From NCBI GenBank assembly GCA_003519685.1, contig DOWG01000214.1, forward strand, positions 1-6,665: a stretch of DNA of 6,665 nt, written 5' to 3'. This document shows positions 1 to 6,580 of the stretch, piece after piece. The position numbers and the translations under genes are program-made. Below the pieces are notes generated by a model. That model saw nothing but the letters and a program-made list of their open reading frames with translations. It was not told the origin of the DNA and ran no database searches. The first letter of the stretch is position 1. The number at the start of each line of letters is the position of its first letter. The stretch comes from Lachnospiraceae bacterium. GTDB lineage: Bacteria; Bacillota; Clostridia; Lachnospirales; Lachnospiraceae.

Positions 1-1626
1 GTCCAGGATGTCCTGATAACCGGCATCTAAGTACTCCTGACTACATTCCTGATATACCTTATCGAAGTCTGCCTCGGAAGCCATGACGCATTTTACATAA
101 AGCTCCTGCCACAAATCGTTCAACTCTGCCTTATTGTTGGCCACACTTTCAATGACAACGCTGAACAATGCATCCGGAGTCATGTACTCGCGATAATCAT
201 TGAAATAATTATAGGAATCCTCGATCAGATATTCATATCCTTCCGGAGCCCAGTTGTTTAAATTGGCCTGATAGTTTAGTTGGGGATCCTCATATTGTGC
301 GCTTTCGACTACCAGACACCAGTAGTCCTTATTCATGTTATTGGACAGTTTTGCATTTCCTGTGTAACCAGGGACCGGAACGGCCAATCCGACATCACTT
401 GTTGTATAGGTCTCTCCCTCCGGACCATTTTGCAGATAGAATAAGTTCTCTGGTTGAATCATCCAATTTAAGTACATCCAAACCGCTGCTCTTTCTTCCG
501 GGGAAGTAGAATGGTTGATTCCCATTATCATACCAAACGGCCAGTAGCCGCGGGACTGCGGAACCTTTCCTTCCGGCACGCCTGCCTTCGGATCAAGGAT
601 CGATACTTTGGCATCCGGATTATTAATTAAGAGGTTGTCAATCACCGTTGAATTCTTTGATAAGTAACAGGAATATACACCGGAACTACCGGATACAAAG
701 TCCGACTGGGTCGTAGCATCATCCGTATTCAGGTAGAACTCGGAATCAATCAAACCATGATTGTATTGGTAATTCAGGTTTTTCAGATAGTCATAGGTCG
801 GCTGCCAGGTAAATGCGGCTACCGACAGGTCGGAGTATAATGCTCTCTCATCCTTATCAATTGGCCAGGAGCGGAATGGATAGTCATAGGTAAAGTTATT
901 CATCACCAGATTGCCGCCGCCATTTCCTAAGCCTGCTTCCTTCCATGCCGCCAGTAGTTCATTGAATTCCGTCAGGTTCTGCGGCATTGTTTTTCCTACT
1001 GCATCGATCCAATCCTGCCGAATTAAAGTTACCCAGTTATAAGCCTCCGGTCTTTCTCCAAAGAAGAAATGATAGGCCCCATCTACTGCGCCGTATTGCT
1101 CAATAGTACTCTTCATCTTGGAATAATAGTCCGGCGCATAGTACTCGATTTCCTTCAGATCCAACTCCTGGGTAGCTCCTTCGTTATAGTATGCCAATGC
1201 CTGCGGCATGTCATAGTGGAAGATGATGTCCGGTGCCGTACCGGCTGCAAGCATTTGGGTATAGTCCTGTACCTCGGTACTTCGTCCAATGGCAATGAAT
1301 TCTACTGTGATATTGTATTTATCACCGAATTCCGATTGGATCCATTTCGTGTAATAGTTGTCCTTCACGTCCCAATTTTCAAATGCCCGGTCATATACCG
1401 GAATCTGAATGGTGACATTCTCCGGAAAGCCGCCGGAATAGTCTGCATAGCTTCCTTCCTTTGTGTTTTCTTCCCCATCTTTTGCTTTGTCCTTCTCTTG
1501 TGGCTCCATGTTCGTGGTCTTACCGCTGTCTGCAGGTTTTTCATCCTTTTTACAGCCAATCGCAAGACTCATTACCAAAGTGAGTGCCAGCATAAGCGTT
1601 ATAAGCGTTACCAAACTCTTCTTCAT
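1..1626 (-). CDS. Extracellular sugar-binding lipoprotein of a CUT1 ABC importer (LplA/YtcQ-like), C-terminus cut by window edge
   Basis: Substrate-capturing lipoprotein that would deliver an oligosaccharide to the two permeases encoded just upstream. The visible 542 codons stay open to base 1 without a stop, so probably only a short C-terminal tail is missing (LplA-like proteins usually have about 500-560 residues). Residues 1-24 form a lipoprotein signal peptide: MKKS, a hydrophobic core, then LAIG before Cys25, the expected lipidation site. A charged low-complexity linker rich in K, E and D follows (about 26-58), then the binding-protein fold. Family-typical signatures are LAAGTAPD at 126-133 and QNGPEGETYT at 399-408. 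The ATG at 1626 has a strong AAGGAGG site (1637-1643) 10 nt upstream. It is the last gene of the lplB-lplC operon, 78 nt after lplC. The fold and role are clear; the sugar is unknown. Confidence 0.93.
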   Translation of the reverse strand, partial: MKKSLVTLITLMLALTLVMSLAIGCKKDEKPADSGKTTNMEPQEKDKAKDGEENTKEGSYADYSGGFPENVTIQIPVYDRAFENWDVKDNYYTKWIQSEFGDKYNITVEFIAIGRSTEVQDYTQMLAAGTAPDIIFHYDMPQALAYYNEGATQELDLKEIEYYAPDYYSKMKSTIEQYGAVDGAYHFFFGERPEAYNWVTLIRQDWIDAVGKTMPQNLTEFNELLAAWKEAGLGNGGGNLVMNNFTYDYPFRSWPIDKDERALYSDLSVAAFTWQPTYDYLKNLNYQYNHGLIDSEFYLNTDDATTQSDFVSGSSGVYSCYLSKNSTVIDNLLINNPDAKVSILDPKAGVPEGKVPQSRGYWPFGMIMGINHSTSPEERAAVWMYLNWMIQPENLFYLQNGPEGETYTTSDVGLAVPVPGYTGNAKLSNNMNKDYWCLVVESAQYEDPQLNYQANLNNWAPEGYEYLIEDSYNYFNDYREYMTPDALFSVVIESVANNKAELNDLWQELYVKCVMASEADFDKVYQECSQEYLDAGYQDILD

Positions 1627-1636
1627 AAATACCTTT

Positions 1637-1643
1637 CCTCCTT
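1637..1643 (-). promoter_or_regulatory. Strong ribosome binding site of the solute-binding protein gene
   Basis: The minus strand reads AAGGAGG, a near-perfect anti-16S match, 10 nt before the ATG at 1626. It is the strongest Shine-Dalgarno in the window, fitting the need for more binding protein than permease. Its upstream edge directly touches the 16-bp palindrome at 1644-1659. Confidence 0.8.
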
Positions 1644-1659
1644 TAAATGATATCATTTA
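1644..1659. repeat. 16-bp perfect palindrome before the binding-protein gene
   Basis: TAAATGATATCATTTA is fully self-complementary with no spacer. It abuts the Shine-Dalgarno of the solute-binding protein gene. A perfect palindrome without a loop is a poor RNA hairpin but a plausible protein-binding site. Its core TGATATCA recurs at 3878-3885. The function is inferred only. Confidence 0.5.
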
Positions 1660-1662
1660 TAT

Positions 1663-1690
1663 ACCACCGGGCTATATGCCCATGTATGGT
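1663..1690 (-). other. Intercistronic stem-loop between lplC and the binding-protein gene
   Basis: Inner arms GGGC (1669-1672) and GCCC (1678-1681) enclose a 5-nt loop. Outer arms ACCA (1663-1666) and TGGT (1687-1690) can pair around them with a small asymmetric internal loop. No U-run follows in the direction of transcription, so it is unlikely to stop transcription. A role as an mRNA-stabilising or processing hairpin that favours the downstream binding-protein message is possible but unproven. Confidence 0.4.
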
Positions 1691-1704
1691 CCTTGTAAAT
1701 GCCA

Positions 1705-2598
1705 TCAGCCTTTTACGGCTCCGACCATCGTACCTTTTACAAAGTATTTCTGTATAAATGGATATACACAGATGATCGGAACGGTTGTAAATATAATACA
1801 GGCAGCTTTCAGCACTTCCGGATTCGTATATTGCGCCGTACCTTCCATGGCCGCATTGACCGCCTCCGTTGAGGTTGCAATCAGATAGTAAAGCTTCAGC
1901 TGCAATGGCCGGATGTTTATATTCTGTTTAATGTAGAATAAGGCATCCTGATACGCGTTCCATCTGCCTACGGCATAGAATAATGTCACCGTTGCCAGAA
2001 TCGGTTTGGATAACGGCAGTACAATACTTCTTAAGATTCGAAACTGACTGGCTCCGTCAATCACCGCAGATTCAATTAAGCTGTCCGAAATTGATGTCTG
2101 AAACGATGTCTTCATAATCAGCAGATTATAAGGGCTGAATGCTAACGGCAGGATGATGGACCAAATGGTATCTAACATATGTAAACGGTTCATCAACAAA
2201 TAGTCCGGTATAATACCGCCTGCAAAATAAAGGGTGAACATAAATAAGAAGGTAAAGAAGTTTCTGCCCTTTAAATGTTTTCTGGATAATGGGTAAGCCG
2301 CACATACCGTTAAGATCATTCCCGTCAGGGTAAAGGTTACGGTAACAAAGATTGTGACAAAGAATGACCGGATAATGCTCTGGTCGGTAAAGACCTTCTT
2401 ATATGCTTCTATATTCAAGCCCTTCGGCCATAGGTAAACCTCTTGTGCTATGACATAGGCTTCGTTACTTAATGATTTTGCAAGAACATGTACAAAAGGC
2501 AGTATACAGGTTAATGCAATGACAAACAGAAGGAATCGAATGAAGAAATCAGCGGCTCTGTTTGCCATACTCTTGCTGCCGGGTTTTACGCTGTTCAT
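1705..2598 (-). CDS. lplC: CUT1 ABC transporter permease, LplC/YtcP type
   Basis: One of two membrane subunits of a carbohydrate importer; it forms the translocation path with the LplB-type partner and docks on a cytoplasmic ATPase. The 297 residues match the family length. About six hydrophobic segments are visible, including roughly 18-40, 78-103, 113-130, 143-163, 198-212 and 264-283. The EAA loop that contacts the ATPase spans about 176-195 and reads ESAVIDGASQFRILRSIVLP, with the conserved G and LP; Ser replaces the first Ala. GGIIPDYLL (127-135) and the C-terminus KGTMVGAVKG are typical of YtcP/LplC proteins. The ATG at 2598 has AAGGAG 9 nt upstream and starts 17 nt after the lplB stop, indicating co-transcription. 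No ATPase gene lies in the window, so a shared MsmX/MsmK-type ATPase is likely. Confidence 0.94.
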   Translation of the reverse strand: MNSVKPGSKSMANRAADFFIRFLLFVIALTCILPFVHVLAKSLSNEAYVIAQEVYLWPKGLNIEAYKKVFTDQSIIRSFFVTIFVTVTFTLTGMILTVCAAYPLSRKHLKGRNFFTFLFMFTLYFAGGIIPDYLLMNRLHMLDTIWSIILPLAFSPYNLLIMKTSFQTSISDSLIESAVIDGASQFRILRSIVLPLSKPILATVTLFYAVGRWNAYQDALFYIKQNINIRPLQLKLYYLIATSTEAVNAAMEGTAQYTNPEVLKAACIIFTTVPIICVYPFIQKYFVKGTMVGAVKG

Positions 2599-2615
2599 AT
2601 GCTTTCTCTCCTTCC

Positions 2616-3587
2616 TCAGATTAATCCTTCCTCGCCCATTTTCTTAGCGATCCGATCCGTTGCCAGTACAAGGATCAGGCCAATCACCGATTGGAACAGA
2701 CCGATTGCGGTTGATTCACTATAATTCGCATTCAGGATACCGGACCGATAAACCAGAACCGGAATTGTCTTGGTGAATTTCGTGGTAGCCACATTGGACA
2801 GGGCATCCACCGTCTCGAAGGAACCGCCCATAATTCTTCCCAGCTGCATAATAAGTAAAGTTACAATCGTACTTTTAATCCCTGGGAGGGTAACATATTT
2901 CATTTTTGCCCATCGCCCGGCACCATCTACCGTAGCCGCCTCATACAGTTCCGGATTGACACCCGTTATCGCTGCAAGATAGATGATCGTTCCCCATCCC
3001 ATGGTCTGCCATACATTGATCAGTACATAGCTAACCAGCCAATGGTAATCCTCCTGCAAGAAAGGAACCCGTGCTCCGCCCAGCGATGCGATAAAATTAT
3101 TCACCGCTCCGTCTGCGAAGCCAAACAGCTGGTACGCCAACGCTCCGATTACCACCCAGGAAAGGAAATGCGGCAGGTACAATACGGTCTGCGTTATCTT
3201 CTTAAAATACTTACCTTTCAGCTCATTCAACAGTAGAGCAAGAATGATCGGCATCGGAAATCCGGCGACCAGTGCCAGACCGTTCAGAAGCAGTGTATTT
3301 CTGCAAGCCTCCCAAAAATGTTTATCCGAAAAGATCTTTTTAAATACATCGAATCCGACCCACTTACTGTCTAAGAAGCCTTTAATGATTTTGTAATCCT
3401 TAAATGAAATAACAAGTCCTAGCATGGGACCGTATTTAAACAATAAAGTAAACAGTAACGGCAAAAGGAGCAGAAAATACAGCTGCCAATCCTTCCTTAT
3501 GTAATATAGAAAGCTTTTTCTGGTTCCCACATAAAGCATCTGCTGCCCGTCCTGAACTGCTCTAGTTCTTTTCCTGACTGCTATCAT
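2616..3587 (-). CDS. lplB: CUT1 ABC transporter permease, LplB type
   Basis: Partner membrane subunit of the sugar importer and first gene of the transport operon. About 323 residues from the start chosen here. A basic N-terminal tail leads into a first strong membrane segment (LYFLLLLPLLFTLLF), followed by the family motif KYGPMLGLVISFKDY. Further hydrophobic stretches follow, and the EAA loop EAATVDGAGRWAKMKYVTLP fits the consensus well. Start choice: a TTG three codons upstream (3596) is only 2 nt from the AAAGGAG site at 3599-3605, too close to be used well. The ATG at 3587 has a workable though slightly long 11-nt gap, so it is preferred. A near-consensus promoter lies about 100 nt upstream. 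LplB-type permeases commonly import plant or host oligosaccharides; the substrate cannot be read from the sequence. Confidence 0.94.
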   Translation of the reverse strand: MIAVRKRTRAVQDGQQMLYVGTRKSFLYYIRKDWQLYFLLLLPLLFTLLFKYGPMLGLVISFKDYKIIKGFLDSKWVGFDVFKKIFSDKHFWEACRNTLLLNGLALVAGFPMPIILALLLNELKGKYFKKITQTVLYLPHFLSWVVIGALAYQLFGFADGAVNNFIASLGGARVPFLQEDYHWLVSYVLINVWQTMGWGTIIYLAAITGVNPELYEAATVDGAGRWAKMKYVTLPGIKSTIVTLLIMQLGRIMGGSFETVDALSNVATTKFTKTIPVLVYRSGILNANYSESTAIGLFQSVIGLILVLATDRIAKKMGEEGLI

Positions 3588-3689
3588 TTGGTTCAACGCT
3601 CCTTTCCCGGTGATTAAAATTCAAGTTTAAATTCATCGTTAATTTCTGCCTCCATTTTTATTCTGTATCTGTTGCTTTCTGTCGTCTTT

Positions 3690-3718
3690 ATTATATTTCG
3701 CAAAAAATGCTATGTAAA
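3690..3718 (-). promoter_or_regulatory. Sigma-A type promoter of the lplB-lplC-binding protein operon
   Basis: On the minus strand, -35 TTTACA (3713-3718) and -10 TATAAT (3690-3695) are separated by exactly 17 bp (3696-3712). That is one mismatch from consensus overall. The predicted transcript starts near 3683, leaving a leader of roughly 95 nt before the lplB ATG. The quality suggests substantial basal activity, further tuned by the upstream operator-like motif. Confidence 0.8.
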
Positions 3719-3728
3719 TATTGACCTT

Positions 3729-3750
3729 TGATAGTGATATTCACAAATGA
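3729..3750 (-). promoter_or_regulatory. Candidate AraC-type operator upstream of the lplB promoter
   Basis: The minus strand contains GTGAATATCACTATCA, preceded by TCA and a 3-nt A/T spacer. The block is centred about 56 nt upstream of the predicted transcription start, where AraC-family activators often bind. It includes the imperfect dyad GTGA-ATA-TCAC and TATCA direct repeats. A similar block (16 of 22 positions identical) lies at 6615-6636, upstream of the GH112 fragment/regulator unit. Assigning it to the neighbouring regulator is an inference. Confidence 0.45.
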
Positions 3751-3761
3751 TACTTGTTGAA

Positions 3762-3784
3762 TTTTCCTGTAGGCAATAGGAAAA
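3762..3784. repeat. 7-bp inverted repeat in the intergenic region
   Basis: TTTTCCT (3762-3768) and AGGAAAA (3778-3784) are perfect complements around a 9-nt spacer. The stem is AT-rich and in neither direction is it followed by a T-run, so it does not look like an intrinsic terminator. It may be a weak hairpin or a protein site. Confidence 0.35.
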
Positions 3785-3870
3785 CGGAAAAGGTTGCTTC
3801 TACATTTTTAATAACAGCTTAATTTGTTATGTGCACTATTTCGTCATACTGTCCAAGGCAGTGCCAAAAG

Positions 3871-3885
3871 TGATAGGTGATATCA
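3871..3885. promoter_or_regulatory. Operator-like motif just downstream of the regulator gene
   Basis: TGATAGGTGATATCA resembles the TGATAGTGATATTCA part of the candidate operator at 3729-3750 (plus-strand reading), with one extra G. It contains TGATATCA, also found in the palindrome at 1644-1659. It lies about 190 nt upstream of the predicted lplB transcription start, so if real it would be a distal site. The evidence is motif similarity in AT-rich DNA only. Confidence 0.25.
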
Positions 3886-3900
3886 AAAACAACTTCTTTC

Positions 3901-6225
3901 TTAAACTCCCTGTCTCCGAAACTGATTCGGGGAGATACCTTCATATTTTTTAAAATACCGGTTAAGGCTTTGCACATTCCGATATCCGACCTGCAGTGCA
4001 ATTTCAGTTACATTCATCTGGGTATCCAGCAATAGTTTTTTGGCCTGCTCCATCCGAAGCATGTTCAGATTGTCAATAAGGCTCTTGCCGGTTTCATCTT
4101 TCACGATCTTTCTCATATAGGAATAACTGATCCCGATTTTATCTGCCAGATCCTCAAATAGAAAATCTTCCTGGTAATGCTCCTGAATGTAGGTATTTAC
4201 CATATCGAAATAATTGACCTGTGCATCTCTCTGCGTTACGGTATAGCGAATTATCGTTTGAAAGAAGTCGTTTACATAATCCACAATATCCTCGATCGTA
4301 TCCATATTTTCAATATTCGTATACATATTCGTATTATGTCCGAAGACCTTGCTGGCGTTGATATTACGGTCGGCCAGATACTTAATTCCGGACCCAATGA
4401 GCTGATTGAAAATGAGAAGTATATTTTCATTGGAAATATTCTCCGTATTCTTTATGCCGGTGAGCATCGCAGCCAATTCATTTTCCAGGCTGACCGGGTC
4501 ACCGGAATCCAGATAATTAATAATCTTGTTCTCGCTATTATAAAAGTAATGAAATTTTAAATTTTCATTCCCGGCTGCCTCATAGTAAAAGATGTTATCT
4601 CCTCCCTGCAGCATTCTCTTCTGCACTGCCTCCAGGGCTTCAAATACGCTTTCTTTCACACTATCGGAATGTTTATGAAGCTCACTGATACCAAAGGTAA
4701 CGGTATGTCCCAAAACTTCCTTTGTTTTTTCCTTCATACGCAGCAGGCACTGCTCCAACAAGTACTTCATTTTGGAGCGGGAATCACAATCGGTATTAAT
4801 GATAATTGCAATTTCCTCGCCTTCATATCTGGCACTGCTCACATACCACTCCTCGGGAAATGCTTCGTCAAACATACTATAGAGCAGGTTTCTCTTATAC
4901 CGTCGTATCTCCGTCCCTGTCTTCTGGAGATATTGTTTCTGATGATCCGGTTCCATCAGAGCAACCAGAAAATACTCGCAGGGAAAAGCCCTCTCAATCA
5001 CATTTAACTCGATTTCCTCCTTGATCTCTCCATGCAGCAGATTATGAATTGCCAGCTTCTTGGTTTCCTTTTCCTGATTTTTCAGGACATTCCGCAGCTC
5101 GGTTTCATGCTTTTGGAATTTATCCACAGCCTCCGTAATATACATAAGTTCATTGCGGTGCTCCTCAATCGGTACATGTCCGGTCTTCTTCATATTCTTC
5201 GCCAGCTGCCGGATCGGCTTGGAAAAGCCAAAAGAAATCACGACGGATAGAACTGTACCGATCAATATGATAATGATTGTGGTCATAATAAACTGACACC
5301 GCAGATTGTTTGACTTTTCCATTAACTGGTCCATCGGGTGCGAGTTCACAAAGATCCAGCCCAGATAAGGAAGCCGATAATAGGTATACAAATAGTTATC
5401 TCCGTCCTTCTTGTAAAAGCAGTAACCGGAAATTTTATTCGTCTTTAAAATATTCTGCAGTACAGGATCATTTTCATCCACCTGCCCATAGAGGCAGTCC
5501 TTATTGCTGTGGGAAATAAACTGACCCAAATGGTTCATGATAAATGCTTCCTTATTCTTACGGAATCCCTTGGGATTGAGATAGTTACTGATGGCGCTCT
5601 CATAGAAATTAATTACAATGGTACCTCTCGTTGTTGTCGTCAAGCTGTTCAGCCGGTAAACATAAGACACTACATCGACTTCACCGGTATCAATCCCTGC
5701 TTCCATCTCAATTAAAGAGGCTTTATTTAGTTTTCTCGGGAACCATACTCCGGTAGCTCCATAGCTTTCATTGATGGATGCATCCAGCCATTCCAGACTT
5801 TCAAAGTTACGCAGCGGAACGATTCCCTTGTTCGTTGAGATTACATAATCCGAATCATCCAGATAGAAATACGCAGAATACACATCCTTATTATTGGCCT
5901 GGATCTCCTTTATGGCGTTATAGAGGTCCAGACCATTCATGATATTCTCATAGGAAGAATTCAGTTCCTCATAGGTATTAATATCCTTGATATCCTTAAA
6001 TCGATTCTCCTGCACCAGCTGAAATGCATCATCGATCACATTAAACAAAACGGTCTCTGTCAGGGTACTGTCAGATTTCAAATTCGTCATTTCGGTTTCA
6101 ACGATTTCCTCTTCCGAATATCGAATCAAGGTTTTGCTAAAATACCGGCTTAGAACCGTCATTGGTATAATCAGTATGATGCTCAAAATCGCAATTAACT
6201 GTATCAATACCGGAATCTTTTTCAT
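3901..6225 (-). CDS. Membrane-anchored AraC/XylS-family regulator with extracellular Cache-like sensor (YesS-like)
   Basis: One-component signal transducer likely to control the transport operon downstream. It has 774 residues, close to B. subtilis YesS. Layout: membrane segment about 7-29; extracellular Cache-like region about 30-305, ending in GWIFVNSHPMDQL; second membrane segment about 312-334; a short HAMP-like linker with a helical EKETKKLAIHNLL stretch; a degenerate GGDEF-like middle domain about 408-550 with FGISELHKHSDSV and no catalytic GGDEF motif; AraC domain about 675-771. The latter has two helix-turn-helix units (FEDLADKIGISYSYMRK; VTEIALQVGYRNVQSLNRYF) and the ending GISPNQFRR. 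Start choice: the ATG at 6225 has GAGG 6 nt upstream; alternatives at 6237 and 6258 lack a site, and the latter overlaps the preceding frame. The ligand is unknown; the context suggests a sugar. Confidence 0.93.
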   Translation of the reverse strand: MKKIPVLIQLIAILSIILIIPMTVLSRYFSKTLIRYSEEEIVETEMTNLKSDSTLTETVLFNVIDDAFQLVQENRFKDIKDINTYEELNSSYENIMNGLDLYNAIKEIQANNKDVYSAYFYLDDSDYVISTNKGIVPLRNFESLEWLDASINESYGATGVWFPRKLNKASLIEMEAGIDTGEVDVVSYVYRLNSLTTTTRGTIVINFYESAISNYLNPKGFRKNKEAFIMNHLGQFISHSNKDCLYGQVDENDPVLQNILKTNKISGYCFYKKDGDNYLYTYYRLPYLGWIFVNSHPMDQLMEKSNNLRCQFIMTTIIIILIGTVLSVVISFGFSKPIRQLAKNMKKTGHVPIEEHRNELMYITEAVDKFQKHETELRNVLKNQEKETKKLAIHNLLHGEIKEEIELNVIERAFPCEYFLVALMEPDHQKQYLQKTGTEIRRYKRNLLYSMFDEAFPEEWYVSSARYEGEEIAIIINTDCDSRSKMKYLLEQCLLRMKEKTKEVLGHTVTFGISELHKHSDSVKESVFEALEAVQKRMLQGGDNIFYYEAAGNENLKFHYFYNSENKIINYLDSGDPVSLENELAAMLTGIKNTENISNENILLIFNQLIGSGIKYLADRNINASKVFGHNTNMYTNIENMDTIEDIVDYVNDFFQTIIRYTVTQRDAQVNYFDMVNTYIQEHYQEDFLFEDLADKIGISYSYMRKIVKDETGKSLIDNLNMLRMEQAKKLLLDTQMNVTEIALQVGYRNVQSLNRYFKKYEGISPNQFRRQGV

Positions 6226-6228
6226 ATA

Positions 6229-6234
6229 TTTCCT
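6229..6234 (-). promoter_or_regulatory. Ribosome binding site that decides the regulator start
   Basis: The minus strand reads GAGGAA, with 6 nt between GAGG and the ATG at 6225. The in-frame upstream ATGs lack a site at proper distance; the one at 6237 overlaps this Shine-Dalgarno itself. The site lies in the 14-nt gap after the GH112-fragment stop, so translation of the fragment could couple to the regulator. Confidence 0.65.
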
Positions 6235-6239
6235 CATTT

Positions 6240-6551
6240 CTACGCAGTTTTTACCCAATAGCCAAGCCCCTCCTTATCATTTACGATAAACTGCCCTTTA
6301 AAATACCCCTCCATCAAGGGAATTTCAACCGTAGTACCCTTAGCGACTACCGGATGACTCATCCAGAAAATTCTGCTGCAGCTTGTCCATATTTTTTTCG
6401 CCCAAGCGTTATCGGAGCGTATAAGACAGATGGTAGAATAGATTTCATAATCAGAATTCATAATTTCTTCTGATAATTGCGTACCATCACTGTCGCGTAT
6501 CACGTCCGCTCCCCATTTCTTAGCCAGACGTAAGGTCAGATCCTCATCCAT
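6240..6551 (-). pseudogene. N-terminal fragment of a GH112 galactosyl-hexosamine/rhamnose phosphorylase, probably a remnant
   Basis: GH112 enzymes split beta-galactosyl disaccharides with phosphate to galactose-1-phosphate. The 103 codons (ATG 6551, stop TAG) align with the first roughly 120 of more than 700 residues of that family. The signatures are KKWGADVIRDSDGTQLSEE (residues 11-29; compare ELWGADAIRNSDGTHLDE of bifidobacterial lacto-N-biose phosphorylase), IYSTICLIRSDNAW, and VEIPLMEGYF (75-84). The catalytic Asp region and most of the barrel are absent, so it cannot be an active phosphorylase. Residues 54-63 (IWTSCSRIFW) look alien; the shifted frame of the same bases gives NMDKLQQNFL, which fits the family. 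A GTG at 6569 is an alternative start; SD signals are weak for both. A stand-alone small protein is possible, but a decayed gene is favoured. Confidence 0.72.
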
Positions 6552-6580
6552 TCTGTTCCATAGTACCACAGATACTTTAT

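Larger units (their letters stand above)
3588..3900. other. Intergenic region between the regulator gene and the transport operon
   Basis: This 313-nt stretch has no convincing gene on either strand. It holds the lplB ribosome binding site (3599-3605), a sigma-A type promoter (3690-3718), an operator-like motif (3729-3750), a 7-bp inverted repeat (3762-3784), a weak AT-rich dyad (3811-3830: ATAACA, 8-nt loop, TGTTAT) and a second TGATAG/TGATAT-type motif (3871-3885). No classical GC-rich hairpin with a U-run follows the regulator stop, so some readthrough from regulator to transporter is possible. Confidence 0.75.

Noticed and set aside
1069..1650. 193-codon open frame on the plus strand
   Set aside because: It lies antisense to the binding-protein gene, whose minus-strand frame has a lipoprotein signal, family motifs and a strong Shine-Dalgarno. 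The plus-strand translation is Cys/Leu/Ile-rich without recognisable motifs.
1463..1888. 141-codon open frame on the plus strand
   Set aside because: It spans the end of lplC, the gap and the start of the binding-protein gene on the opposite strand. It has no motif or ribosome binding site that supports it.
3811..3830. ATAACA/TGTTAT dyad as a terminator of the regulator gene
   Set aside because: The stem is only 6 bp and wholly AT-rich except one C-G pair, with an 8-nt loop and no following U-run in the direction of transcription. It is too weak to call a terminator.
3819..4001. 60-codon minus-strand frame overlapping the regulator's 3' end
   Set aside because: It runs out of frame through the second helix-turn-helix of the regulator and beyond its stop, with no recognisable motif. 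The regulator's C-terminus is intact, so no frameshifted extension is needed.
4177..4560. 127-codon open frame on the plus strand
   Set aside because: Antisense to the regulator's middle/C-terminal region, with an Ile-rich translation typical of a reversed helical coding region.
6226..6258. Longer regulator start at 6258
   Set aside because: It would overlap the GH112 fragment and lacks a Shine-Dalgarno, whereas the ATG at 6225 has GAGG at the right distance and begins with a typical MKK plus membrane segment.
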